From the NCBI GenBank assembly GCA_947258975.1, contig CAMYKK010000020.1, positions 1 through 63,813 of the forward strand: 63,813 nt of DNA, in the 5' to 3' direction. Made by a program: the position numbers and the translations under genes. Shown here piece after piece: positions 56,432 to 63,813 of this stretch; within the stretch, counting starts at the first letter, position 1; each line of letters starts with the position of its first letter. This stretch comes from an uncultured Gammaproteobacteria bacterium. Lineage in GTDB: Bacteria; Pseudomonadota; Gammaproteobacteria; Arenicellales; JAANXG01. The notes below the pieces were generated by a model. It ran no database searches and was not told the DNA's origin. It worked only from the letters and a program-made list of their open reading frames with translations.

Positions 56432-57343
56432 TCACCCGTTGACGCCGGCTTCGTCCCGGGGTGTCTTGTTGAGTAAAAAGTCCTTGAATACCCGGGCAAA
56501 GGATGACAAGCGTTTCCCGCGCCGGTGGACCACGTACCAACTGCGCATGATCGGGAAATTGTCAACGTTGAGAATTTTCAACAGCCTGAGTTTCAATTCC
56601 ATGGCCAGCGTGTCACGAGACAGCAGCCCCAAGCCCAGACCGGCCTGGACACTTTGTTTGATGGCCTCGTTGCTGCCCACTTCCATGCCGGTTCTCACCG
56701 TCAAACCGCGGTCCGCGAAGAAACGCTCCATCGCGATGCGTGTGCCTGAGCCCGGCTCCCGCACCAGGAATGTTTGATCGCGAAGTTGTGACAACGGGAT
56801 GCGTTTGCGACGTGCCAAGGGATGGCCGGGCGGCGCAACGATCACCAGCGGATTGTCACGGAAGGGCTCAAATTCCAGATCGTGACCGGTCGGGGGCTGG
56901 CCCATGATGACAATATCGGTTTCATTGTATTCCAGTTGCTTCAGCAATCCCGAGCGGTTGGTGACGTCGAGCACTATATTGACGCCTTGATATCGGTGGT
57001 TGAACGCTGCGAGCAGGTTGGGCACGAAGTAATTGGCAGTGGTGGCAACTGTGATTTTCAAACGCCCACGATGCAGGCCCTTGAGTCCTTCGATAACCGC
57101 CTCGGCCTCTGCCAGTTGCTCGGCAATCGCACGGCTGTAATGCTGCAACTCCTCGCCGGCCTCGGTGAGGAAGACCTTCTTGCCGATTTGTTCGAACAGC
57201 GGCAACGCGACGGATTGCTCGAGTTGGCGAACCTGAATGGACACCGCCGGTTGGGTGAGGTGCAGTTCCTCGGCGGCGCGGGTATAGCTCAAGCGCCGGG
57301 CCACGGCCTCGAATACCTGGAGCTGGCGCAGGGTGACGTGCAT
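56432..57343 (-). CDS. cbbR: LysR-type regulator CbbR
   Basis: 303 aa. N-terminal helix-turn-helix (LRQLQVFEAVARRLSYTRAAEELHL, TQPAVSIQVRQLEQ), then an effector-binding domain with LFEQIGKKVFLTEAGEEL. The divergent position next to cbbL and the close similarity of the N-terminus to CbbR proteins identify it as the activator of the cbb operon, which responds to metabolites such as NADPH, ATP or RuBP in studied species. It probably also represses itself from the shared intergenic region. Confidence 0.93.
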   Translation of the reverse strand: MHVTLRQLQVFEAVARRLSYTRAAEELHLTQPAVSIQVRQLEQSVALPLFEQIGKKVFLTEAGEELQHYSRAIAEQLAEAEAVIEGLKGLHRGRLKITVATTANYFVPNLLAAFNHRYQGVNIVLDVTNRSGLLKQLEYNETDIVIMGQPPTGHDLEFEPFRDNPLVIVAPPGHPLARRKRIPLSQLRDQTFLVREPGSGTRIAMERFFADRGLTVRTGMEVGSNEAIKQSVQAGLGLGLLSRDTLAMELKLRLLKILNVDNFPIMRSWYVVHRRGKRLSSFARVFKDFLLNKTPRDEAGVNG

Positions 57344-57545
57344 GGATGGAAAATATCATAAATATATACTTATGGAAAAAATAATTAATATTTATTTTTA
57401 TTCATGATCAAGTTCGACTATCGTTGATTTTCCTGATCCGCGTCAAAGAGCGCCGCATCTGGCGTTCGTAAACTACGCTAGATCCGTCAGGGTCTGGCGC
57501 ATTAGAACCAATTTAGCCTGAGCATATTTTTGGGAGAAACTAACG
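57344..57545. promoter_or_regulatory. cbbR-cbbL control region with CbbR-type sites
   Basis: 202 nt. Next to cbbR is a very AT-rich block with two matches to the CbbR half-site pattern TNA-N7/8-TNA: TAA-N8-TTA at 57359-57372, inside the perfect inverted repeat CATAA-N8-TTATG, and TAA-N7-TTA at 57382-57394. No good -35 box precedes the likely -10 region near 57469-57479, as expected for an activated promoter. GGGAGA near 57531 is the cbbL ribosome binding site. Site identity is inferred from pattern only. Confidence 0.6.
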
Positions 57546-58970
57546 ATGGCGAAAACTTATCAAGCCGGCGTCAAAGAGTACCGCGAAACGTACTGGATGC
57601 CAGATTACACCCCCAATGAAACCGATCTTTTGGCCTGCTTCAAGATCACTCCGCAGCCGGGTGTACCACGGGAAGAGGCCGCGGCGGCGGTAGCCGCCGA
57701 GTCTTCCACCGGTACCTGGACCACCGTATGGACCGATCTGCTGACCGACTTGGACTACTACAAAGGCCGCGCTTATGCGATCGAAGATGTGCCGGGCGAT
57801 GATGAATGTTTTTATGCCTTTATCGCCTATCCCTTCGACCTGTTCGAGGAAGGGTCGGTGGTCAATGTGTTCACCTCTTTGGTCGGCAACGTGTTCGGCT
57901 TCAAGGCCCTGCGTGCCCTGCGCCTGGAAGATGTGCGCTTTCCCATCGCCTACGTGATGACCTGTAACGGCCCACCGCACGGTATCCAGGTGGAACGCGA
58001 CAAGCTCAATAAGTATGGCCGCGCGCTCTTGGGTTGCACCATCAAACCCAAGCTGGGACTGTCCGCCAAGAACTACGGCCGCGCGGTTTACGAGTGCCTG
58101 CGCGGTGGCCTGGACTTCACCAAAGACGACGAAAACGTCAACTCCCAACCCTTCATGCGCTGGCGCAACCGATTCGAGTTCGTCATGGACGCGATCCACA
58201 AGGCGGAGCGCGAGACCGGCGAACGGAAAGGGCACTATCTGAATGTCACCGCGCCGACGCCGGAAGAGATGTACAAGCGGGCGGAGTTTGCGAAAGAATT
58301 GAATGCCCCGATCATCATGCACGACTACCTCACCGGCGGTTTCTGCGCCAACACCGGTCTCGCGCAGTGGTGCCGGGACAACGGCGTGCTGCTGCATATC
58401 CACCGTGCGATGCACGCGGTGCTCGATCGTCATCCGCGTCACGGCATCCACTTCCGCGTGCTTACCAAGGCTTTGCGCCTTTCGGGTGGCGACCATCTGC
58501 ATTCCGGGACGGTAGTGGGCAAACTCGAGGGCGATCGTGATGCCACCCTGGGGTGGATCGATCTAATGCGCGACAGCTACATCAAAGAGGACCGTACCCG
58601 CGGGATATTTTTCGACCAGGATTGGGGCTCCATGCCGGGCGTGATCCCGGTGGCGTCTGGTGGTATTCACGTGTGGCACATGCCGGCCCTGGTCAGTATT
58701 TTTGGTGACGATGCCTGCCTGCAGTTCGGCGGCGGCACCCTGGGTCATCCTTGGGGCAACGCGGCCGGCGCCGCGGCGAACCGCGTGGCCCTGGAAGCCT
58801 GCGTGGAAGACCGCAACAAAAACGGTGCCGAAGGCCTCGAGAAGCGTGGCGGTGACGTCCTGCGGGGGGCCGCGAAAAACAGCCCCGAACTGGCATCCGC
58901 CATGGAGACTTGGAAGGAAATCAAGTTCGAGTTCGACACCGTCGATAAGCTCGACGTTGCCCATAAGTAA
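57546..58970 (+). CDS. cbbL: RuBisCO large subunit, form I
   Basis: Carboxylates ribulose 1,5-bisphosphate to two 3-phosphoglycerates. 474 aa, green-like form IA. Key residues: Lys167 ([11 protein letters not shown]), carbamylated Lys193 with Asp195 and Glu196 (DFTKDDEN), HIHRAMHAV, and [15 protein letters not shown] (loop 6 side). A form I type is also shown by the adjacent cbbS. No carboxysome genes follow; instead cbbQ and cbbO do, as in the non-carboxysomal (IAq) type. The start ATG at 57546 is well supported by GGGAGA. Confidence 0.98.
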   Translation: MAKTYQAGVKEYRETYWMPDYTPNETDLLACFKITPQPGVPREEAAAAVAAESSTGTWTTVWTDLLTDLDYYKGRAYAIEDVPGDDECFYAFIAYPFDLFEEGSVVNVFTSLVGNVFGFKALRALRLEDVRFPIAYVMTCNGPPHGIQVERDKLNKYGRALLGCTIKPKLGLSAKNYGRAVYECLRGGLDFTKDDENVNSQPFMRWRNRFEFVMDAIHKAERETGERKGHYLNVTAPTPEEMYKRAEFAKELNAPIIMHDYLTGGFCANTGLAQWCRDNGVLLHIHRAMHAVLDRHPRHGIHFRVLTKALRLSGGDHLHSGTVVGKLEGDRDATLGWIDLMRDSYIKEDRTRGIFFDQDWGSMPGVIPVASGGIHVWHMPALVSIFGDDACLQFGGGTLGHPWGNAAGAAANRVALEACVEDRNKNGAEGLEKRGGDVLRGAAKNSPELASAMETWKEIKFEFDTVDKLDVAHK

Positions 58971-58977
58971 TGGACAT

Positions 58978-59003
58978 GCGGCCCGCGGAATCCCGCGGGC
59001 CGC
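58978..59003 (+). other. Hairpin between cbbL and cbbS
   Basis: GCGGCCCGCGG-AATC-CCGCGGGCCGC, an 11-bp perfect stem in the short space between the stop of cbbL and the start of cbbS. No T-run. Such hairpins commonly stabilise the upstream message or tune the subunit ratio. Confidence 0.6.
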
Positions 59004-59045
59004 CGTCTCAATATAGACATTCGAATCGTTTAGAGGAATAGACTA

Positions 59046-59405
59046 ATGAGCGAAATGCAAGACTACGCATCGCGGCTGTCCGATCCGGCGAGCCGCAAGT
59101 TTGAAACCTTTTCCTACCTCCCGGAGCTTTCGCCGGACGCGATCCGCGCTCAGGTACAGTATATCTGTGATAAGGGCTGGAACCCGGCCCTCGAACATGT
59201 GGAGCCGGAGAATGCGTTCGATCACTATTGGTATATGTGGAAACTGCCAATGTTTGGCGAGACCGACGTCGACAGTATCCTGGCTGAGGCCGAAGCCTGT
59301 CATAAGGCCAATCCCAATCACCATGTGCGGCTCGTCGGCTACGACAATTACGCCCAGTCCCAGGGCACCGCGATGGTCGTCTTTCGCGGACCGATCAAGG
59401 TCTGA
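59046..59405 (+). CDS. cbbS: RuBisCO small subunit, form I
   Basis: 119 aa. N-terminal [19 protein letters not shown], the conserved [19 protein letters not shown], the [10 protein letters not shown] segment, and [20 protein letters not shown]. Assembles with CbbL into the L8S8 holoenzyme. AGAGGA lies upstream of the ATG. This is clearly the true partner of cbbL; a second, quite different small-subunit-like gene lies at 62847. Confidence 0.97.
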   Translation: MSEMQDYASRLSDPASRKFETFSYLPELSPDAIRAQVQYICDKGWNPALEHVEPENAFDHYWYMWKLPMFGETDVDSILAEAEACHKANPNHHVRLVGYDNYAQSQGTAMVVFRGPIKV

Positions 59406-59433
59406 AGATAGCAGCGCAAACTACCACGAACAG

Positions 59434-59462
59434 GGCCCCTGCGGCCATGTGACGCAGGGGCC
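59434..59462 (+). other. Hairpin between cbbS and cbbQ
   Basis: GGCCCCTGCG-N9-CGCAGGGGCC, a perfect 10-bp stem. It has only a short CCTT afterwards, so it may partially terminate or protect the cbbLS message, leaving less cbbQO transcript. Confidence 0.6.
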
Positions 59463-59586
59463 TTGGCAGGGTGGGCTGTGGAATCTGAGTTGGGTTTTTA
59501 CATAATCCGACTTGCCGTTTACGGGCACCGGACCGGTGGGAATGGAACCGCAGTTTCTAGTTAGTCATCATAGAGTTACTTATACC

Positions 59587-60387
59587 ATGACCGACAAAGA
59601 CCAGTACCTCGTCAAGACTGAGCCCTACTACCGTCCTGTGGGCAACGAAGTGCAGATGTACGAAGCCGCCTACGCGGCGCGCATGCCGGTAATGCTCAAG
59701 GGGCCCACCGGTTGCGGCAAGTCGCGCTTCGTCGAGTATATGGCATGGAAGTTGGATAAGCCGCTTATTACCATCGCTTGTAACGAGGACATGACCGCCT
59801 CCGACCTGGTCGGCCGTTTTCTGCTCGATATCAACGGCACCAAGTGGCAGGACGGTCCGCTCACCGCGGCGACGCGCGCCGGGGCGATCTGTTATTTGGA
59901 CGAGGTCGTAGAGGCCCGCCAGGATACGACCGTGGTTATCCATCCACTCACTGATCATCGCCGCAACCTGCCGCTGGAGAAAAAGGGCGAATTGGTTGAC
60001 GCGCACCCCGATTTTCAGATCGTCATTTCTTACAATCCGGGTTATCAGAGTCTGATGAAGGATCTGAAGCAGTCCACGAAACAGCGCTTCGGTGCAATGG
60101 ACTTCGACTACCCGGAAGCGGCAGTCGAGGCCGAGATCGTTGCCCACGAAGGTAACGTTGACAACGCGATCGCGGATAAACTGGTACAGGTCGCCCAACG
60201 CTCTCGTAATCTCAAGGGCCACGGTCTGGACGAGGGGATATCCACCCGACTGCTGGTTTACGCGGCCCAATTGATCAGCAAGGGCATTGAGGCCCAGGCG
60301 GCTTGCCAGATGGCGCTGGTGTGCCCGCTGACCGATGATCCGGATATGCGCGACACCTTGGATGCCGCGGTCAATACGTATTTCTGA
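59587..60387 (+). CDS. cbbQ: RuBisCO activase ATPase CbbQ (MoxR AAA+)
   Basis: 266 aa. Walker A GPTGCGKS (39-46), Walker B ICYLDE (101-106), arginine-finger region near KQRFGAMDF, and the sensor 2 tail. A hexameric AAA+ ATPase that, with CbbO, removes sugar-phosphate inhibitors from RuBisCO. Start chosen at the ATG at 59587 (MTDKDQYLVKTEPYY), matching family starts; a longer frame from 59512 has no family similarity upstream. Confidence 0.95.
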   Translation: MTDKDQYLVKTEPYYRPVGNEVQMYEAAYAARMPVMLKGPTGCGKSRFVEYMAWKLDKPLITIACNEDMTASDLVGRFLLDINGTKWQDGPLTAATRAGAICYLDEVVEARQDTTVVIHPLTDHRRNLPLEKKGELVDAHPDFQIVISYNPGYQSLMKDLKQSTKQRFGAMDFDYPEAAVEAEIVAHEGNVDNAIADKLVQVAQRSRNLKGHGLDEGISTRLLVYAAQLISKGIEAQAACQMALVCPLTDDPDMRDTLDAAVNTYF

Positions 60388-60462
60388 ACTACCCCGCCGG
60401 AGCGATCTCGACGGCCGCAGCGGAGCTTAATTGAAGCAGGTTAACGGGAACGCGGACCAGCC

Positions 60463-62844
60463 ATGAGCATAGATTTCAGCGAATACGTCTCCTGCATAGA
60501 TTTCGAAGATGCTCATGAGCACCGTGAGGCGCTGGAGTCTGCCTATCATGAGGCGGCGCGAGTCATGTCACCGCGAGGCTTGCAGAATTATCTGGAAGGC
60601 ATGCGCGCCATGTGCAGCCTGGGACGTGGCCAAGACCTGGTGCTCACCTACGTACAGGAAATGCCGGGCGTGGCAAAGGAGGTGGGCGAGGACGTGGTAC
60701 CCGACGTAGTCACCAGTTTGATGAAGTTGGCCTCGCACACCTCGGGCACCGTAATCACCTTGATGATGAGCACCATGCCGCTCGCAGCCCGGCGTTTGGG
60801 TGACGTGGATGTGATGCGCGGTTATCTGAAACTGCTGCATCAGTTGGCCGGTAAGGCGCCACGTGGCATCAGACCGATGATGGAACATCTCGATGAGCTG
60901 CTCTCCAAGCTCACGCTGGGTGGTCTACGCCGTTGGGCCCAGTGGGGCATGCAGGCGCACCAGCGCGATCTGGACGGGCAGATGGCCTATTTCGGATTGC
61001 AGACCACGTCCTCGCGCTCGGTGTTGCAAAAGGAACGCCGCGGCACGCTATTCATCGACAATCAGCGAAAGCTGAATTTCTATCTGCGAGCGCTCTGGGC
61101 CCGTGCTTTTTTTATGCGCCCCACTTCGGGCGATTATGAGACACGCCAGGGTCTCAAGCCCTATATAGAGGACTTTCAGATACACTTGCCGGACGCGTTC
61201 GATGCCTTCCGCGGGATTGACGGCATAGAGCTGTTTCGTGCCGCCGCCGCACATAGTGCCGCCCATATGGTCTACACACGCGATCCGCTCAGCGCCGAGC
61301 AACTCAGCCCCGCGCAAATGAAATTCATCGAACTGTTCGAGGACGCACGTGTCGAACACTTGGCGTTTCAGGAGTTCCCAGGCCTGAAGAAGCTGTGGCT
61401 GAGATTCTTCACTGATGCGCCAACCAGCGATGAAGAGGTCGTGGACGTCCACCCGACCATGGGGCTGATGATGCGCATGGCGCGCGCGTTGCTGGATGAG
61501 GATTACCGCGACGACCAGACGTGGATCAACGAGAGTGCCACCACGTTCCATAGTCAGTTGAAAGAGGATCCGGAGTCGAACCGTATCAGCTGGATGGCAG
61601 GTGTGGATTTCTATAACCGTGTCGCTGATAAGGCCGCGATACCGGGGCTGCGTCAAATAGAGAACATGCCCATTCCCTACCGCGACGATAACCGGTACGT
61701 CTGGACCTTCGCCGAGAACCCGTTCGCTTCGCAGGGCGTGGACTATGTTCCGACGGCCAATCAACAGGTTCGCCGCTACGTGAACATCATGGAGATGGCC
61801 AACGAAGTAGACGTACCCGGGGCCGGAGACGACGCACAAGAAATCTGGGTGTGCGCCGATGAGGTCTTCCCTTACGAGGATGAAGGCATCAGCTACAACC
61901 AGATGGAGGGTAAAGAGCCGGTCTCCGAACCTTTCCACTACGATGAATGGGACTACCACGTGCAGTTGGCGCGTCCCGAATGGGCAACTGTCATCGAACG
62001 CCGCCTGCCCAAGGGCGACCCGGACATGATGGACGAAATTCTTACAAAATATAAGCCCGTCGCCAGCCGCATCCGCCACTTGATCGATGCCATGCAACCG
62101 CAGGGCATCGTTAGACGTCGCGGCTACGAGGAGGGCGAGGAACTCGATCTCAACGCCGCGGTGCGAGCGATGATTGATATTCGCCGCGGAACGATGCCCG
62201 ATCCGCGCATCAATATTCGTATCACCCGGCATATCCGCGAGCTGGCGATCGTGGTGCTCATGGATCTTTCTGAGTCCACCAACGAAAAGGTCGGCGTTAA
62301 AGAGAACGAACCAGGTTACGAAGACGCGCCCTCGATTCTTGATTTGACGCGCGAGTCTACCGGCCTGTTGGCGTGGGCGATTGACTCGATCGGTGACACC
62401 TTTGCGGTGCACGGATTTGCATCGGACGGTCGCCACGACGTCCAGTATTACCGTTTTAAGGACTTCAATCAGCCCTACGACGATGAATCCAAAGCGCGCT
62501 TAGCCGGTATGAAAGGGGGGCTTTCTACACGCATGGGCGCCGCACTTCGCCACGCGGGTTGGCACCTTGCCCAGCAATCCGCGCAGAAACGCCTAGTGTT
62601 GCTCATCACCGACGGCGAACCGGCCGATGTCGACGAGCGTGATCCTCAATACTTGCGACACGATACGAAAAAGGCGGTTGAGGAACTGGCGACGCGTGGC
62701 ATATACACCTATTGTCTGACCCTAGATCCGCTGGCAGATCGCTACGTCGCCAGGGTGTTCGGGGAGAACAACTACTCCATTGTCGACCACGTCGAACGAT
62801 TACCGGAACGATTGCCCACCGTATTCGCTGCATTGACGGGCTGA
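60463..62844 (+). CDS. cbbO: RuBisCO activase adaptor CbbO (von Willebrand A domain)
   Basis: 793 aa. A long helical N-terminal part and a C-terminal VWA domain with the metal-ion-dependent adhesion motif D601-L-S603-E-S605 (VVLMDLSEST), followed by GMKGGLSTRMGAALRHA and LLITDGEP. CbbO bridges RuBisCO and the CbbQ ring. The stop is 2 nt before the start of the next gene, a RuBisCO small-subunit-like protein, so the two are almost certainly co-translated. Confidence 0.95.
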   Translation: MSIDFSEYVSCIDFEDAHEHREALESAYHEAARVMSPRGLQNYLEGMRAMCSLGRGQDLVLTYVQEMPGVAKEVGEDVVPDVVTSLMKLASHTSGTVITLMMSTMPLAARRLGDVDVMRGYLKLLHQLAGKAPRGIRPMMEHLDELLSKLTLGGLRRWAQWGMQAHQRDLDGQMAYFGLQTTSSRSVLQKERRGTLFIDNQRKLNFYLRALWARAFFMRPTSGDYETRQGLKPYIEDFQIHLPDAFDAFRGIDGIELFRAAAAHSAAHMVYTRDPLSAEQLSPAQMKFIELFEDARVEHLAFQEFPGLKKLWLRFFTDAPTSDEEVVDVHPTMGLMMRMARALLDEDYRDDQTWINESATTFHSQLKEDPESNRISWMAGVDFYNRVADKAAIPGLRQIENMPIPYRDDNRYVWTFAENPFASQGVDYVPTANQQVRRYVNIMEMANEVDVPGAGDDAQEIWVCADEVFPYEDEGISYNQMEGKEPVSEPFHYDEWDYHVQLARPEWATVIERRLPKGDPDMMDEILTKYKPVASRIRHLIDAMQPQGIVRRRGYEEGEELDLNAAVRAMIDIRRGTMPDPRINIRITRHIRELAIVVLMDLSESTNEKVGVKENEPGYEDAPSILDLTRESTGLLAWAIDSIGDTFAVHGFASDGRHDVQYYRFKDFNQPYDDESKARLAGMKGGLSTRMGAALRHAGWHLAQQSAQKRLVLLITDGEPADVDERDPQYLRHDTKKAVEELATRGIYTYCLTLDPLADRYVARVFGENNYSIVDHVERLPERLPTVFAALTG

Positions 62845-62846
62845 TC

Positions 62847-63170
62847 ATGCGCAATGTAAGCAGTTTCACCGAAACCGTAACCTTCAGCGATGAACAAATA
62901 CGTGAGCAAATCCATTATTGCAGCAAGCGAGGTTGGGCTTTGATGATTGAATACACGATAGATCCGGCTCCGGACAACCACTTCTGGGAACGATGGGGGT
63001 TGCCGATGTTAGATCCCGATGATCCCGACCTGGTGTTATTTGAGATCGACGCCTGCCGTCAAGCGTTTCCACAACATCATATTCGGGTCATCGCGGGTGA
63101 GTCGGAGAAGGGCCGGTCGCTCATTCGTCATACAATATTGGTGCACGCGCCCACAGGATCGAGAGACTGA
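62847..63170 (+). CDS. Stand-alone RuBisCO small-subunit-like protein
   Basis: 107 aa. A RbcS domain is recognisable: DEQIREQIHYCSKRGWALMI, EYTIDP, FWERWGLPMLDPDDPDLVLF, DACRQAFPQHHIRV. It is much closer in style to cyanobacterial or red-type RbcS and to the RbcS-like modules of CcmM than to the CbbS at 59046, and it lacks the N-terminal FSYLP segment. The gene starts 2 nt after cbbO, at the end of the cbbLSQO operon. It could be an alternative subunit, a recruiting module that brings CbbQ/CbbO to RuBisCO, or an assembly factor; the function is inferred only. An ATG-start upstream inside cbbO is rejected. Confidence 0.8.
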   Translation: MRNVSSFTETVTFSDEQIREQIHYCSKRGWALMIEYTIDPAPDNHFWERWGLPMLDPDDPDLVLFEIDACRQAFPQHHIRVIAGESEKGRSLIRHTILVHAPTGSRD

Positions 63171-63197
63171 CCCCAATATTGTAGCCGGGCTAATGTC

Positions 63198-63563
63198 ATG
63201 ATTCGGCGTATTCGCGATCTTGCACCGTTGCGTTCCGTACCCAAGACCGTTGAGGCGCGTTATTACAATCGCGTACGGTTGGCCTTGGCGCGTCTGGGCA
63301 AACCCTTGGAAGTAGAGCTGGATGAAGAGCTGCGGCAGACTGACATGCTACTCACCGACCAGGAATGGCTGTGTGTCGATCGTACACGCGATGATCTGCC
63401 ATTACTCGCGTGGACTGATTTTGCGGTCAAAGAGCGGGATGCACTGCACGCCCCGGTTCGATGCACACTACATCTTTATCACGCCCACGCGGGATTATTG
63501 ATTGGGCGGACCCTGCCGATCCTTGATCGCATCCTGCAACAACGACTGGCCGATCAAACCTAG
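63198..63563 (+). CDS. Unrecognised small protein at the end of the cbb operon
   Basis: 121 aa starting ATG at 63198, 27 nt after the small-subunit-like gene. Sequence features: basic N-terminus (MIRRIRDLAPLRSVPKTVEA), a central RTRDDLPLLAWTDFAVKERDAL segment, and a hydrophobic LYHAHAGLLIGRTLPILDRIL. No signal peptide, no membrane helix and no catalytic motif that I recognise. The position suggests a role with the RuBisCO activation system. A terminator-like repeat follows it. Confidence 0.7.
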   Translation: MIRRIRDLAPLRSVPKTVEARYYNRVRLALARLGKPLEVELDEELRQTDMLLTDQEWLCVDRTRDDLPLLAWTDFAVKERDALHAPVRCTLHLYHAHAGLLIGRTLPILDRILQQRLADQT

Positions 63564-63590
63564 CCCACATTTCTTCCCAGGCGAAAAAAC

Positions 63591-63638
63591 GGGGTCCGAA
63601 AAAACGGAGTCGGAGCCACAGACTGTGACCCCTTTTTT
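63591..63638 (+). terminator. Terminator-like hairpin of the cbb operon within a repeat
   Basis: GGGGTC at 63591-63596 and GACCCC at 63627-63632 can pair, with an inner AGTC/GACT pair, and six T follow directly (63633-63638). It is built from the same repeat seen at 17706-17757. Confidence 0.6.
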
Positions 63639-63740
63639 CACGGCGCTTGTCCCCGCACAGCAGGGGGCTTGTCCCCGCACAGCAGGGGGCTTGTCCCCAG
63701 ACAAGGGGGTCTGACCCGAATGGCACTAAGTTAAGCCCCT
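63601..63740. repeat. Intergenic repeat, copy interrupted by tandem units
   Basis: Its left part (63601-63631) matches 17706-17736 and its right part (63712-63736) matches 17731-17757, both starting or ending with TGACCC. The two halves are separated by 80 bp (63632-63711) made mostly of 22-bp tandem units, as if those had been inserted with duplication of TGACCC. Confidence 0.6.
63655..63698. repeat. Second locus of 22-bp tandem units
   Basis: Two exact consecutive 22-bp copies (63655-63676, 63677-63698), beginning GCACAGCAGGGGG and ending CTTGTCCCC. They differ at three positions from the units at 22970-23013. Each contains a GGGG-CCCC mini-hairpin. Confidence 0.7.
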
Positions 63741-63768
63741 TCAGCATGGATTCAACGGGTGCTGACGC

Positions 63769-63813
63769 ATGTCCGAAATGAGACAATTGGGCATGAAAAA
63801 TAGCACCTTGTAT
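63769..63813 (+). CDS. Possible 5' end of a gene cut by the window edge
   Basis: ATG at 63769 opens a frame to the last base (MSEMRQLGMKNSTLY). No ribosome binding site is obvious and only 15 codons are visible, so this is a weak call. Confidence 0.2.
   Translation, partial: MSEMRQLGMKNSTLY

Noticed and set aside
57540-58502. 320-codon minus-strand frame opposite cbbL
   Set aside because: Antisense shadow of a strongly conserved gene; its residues mirror the cbbL codon pattern and it has no recognisable domain.
61048-62436. 462-codon minus-strand frame opposite cbbO
   Set aside because: Lies fully inside cbbO on the other strand; rich in His, Val, Arg and Asp as typical for a shadow frame, with no known motif.
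57546-63170. Carboxysome operon
   Set aside because: No csoS shell, CsoS2 or carboxysomal carbonic anhydrase genes follow cbbLS; cbbQO follows directly.
62712-63170. A longer small-subunit-like protein starting inside cbbO
   Set aside because: The extra N-terminus is cbbO sequence in another frame and has no RbcS similarity; the ATG at 62847 is directly after the cbbO stop.

Overview
The window reads as chromosomal core sequence of a chemolithoautotrophic gammaproteobacterium. Three things support this: the rpsU-yqeY-dnaG-rpoD macromolecular synthesis operon with divergent tsaD; a pilT-pilU / pyr / yqgFE / tonB / gshB / pilGHIJ-chpA stretch whose order matches, as I recall it, the Pseudomonas aeruginosa chromosome; and a complete form I RuBisCO operon (cbbR, cbbL, cbbS, cbbQ, cbbO) with Calvin-cycle sugar-phosphate enzymes beside it. 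Base composition is moderately GC-rich and even, genes are tightly packed, and I see no prophage, plasmid, complete insertion sequence or CRISPR array. I cannot name the genus.

Layout. 0-7 kb: tRNA-Ile2, rpoD, dnaG, yqeY, rpsU (minus strand), then tsaD and plsY. 7-15 kb: folate genes (folB, folK, a pteridine-reductase-like SDR), a MidA-type methyltransferase, uppP, cca, a lipoprotein peptidase, an NDUFA9-like reductase and pyrE. 15-25.7 kb: xthA-ampG, metX-yedK-metW, a dynamin-like GTPase, and yggU-yggT-proC-yggS. 25.7-34.8 kb: pilT-pilU, then the minus-strand run gshB, tonB, yqgE, ruvX, pyrR, pyrB and a non-catalytic dihydroorotase-like gene, then a stand-alone HAD phosphatase. 35-44.8 kb: the Chp chemosensory cluster (pilG, pilH, pilI, pilJ, chpA, chpC) that controls twitching pili. 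44.8-46.2 kb: bioA. 46.6-56.3 kb: tkt, gap, pgk, pyk, class II fba, an IalB-like protein, a CPCC zinc-ribbon protein and class I fba. 56.4-63.6 kb: cbbR diverging from cbbL-cbbS-cbbQ-cbbO, followed by two unusual small genes.

Working together. CbbL/CbbS fix CO2, and CbbQ/CbbO form the MoxR/VWA activase pair that removes inhibitors from RuBisCO. Pgk, Gap, the aldolases and transketolase then regenerate sugar phosphates, and Pyk drains carbon to pyruvate. No phosphoribulokinase, fructose bisphosphatase or carboxysome shell gene is in the window. PilT/PilU power pilus retraction, and the Chp system regulates it.

Most notable is the gene right after cbbO. It encodes a 107-residue stand-alone RuBisCO small-subunit-like protein, distinct from the true CbbS and lacking its N-terminal segment, and it is followed by an unrecognised 121-residue gene. 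The intergenic spaces also hold several repeat families (a 72-nt dispersed repeat, a nested palindromic repeat, 22-bp tandem units, REP-like palindromes), a structured leader with an intrinsic terminator before tkt, and an 11-codon leader ORF with a strong ribosome binding site before pyk.
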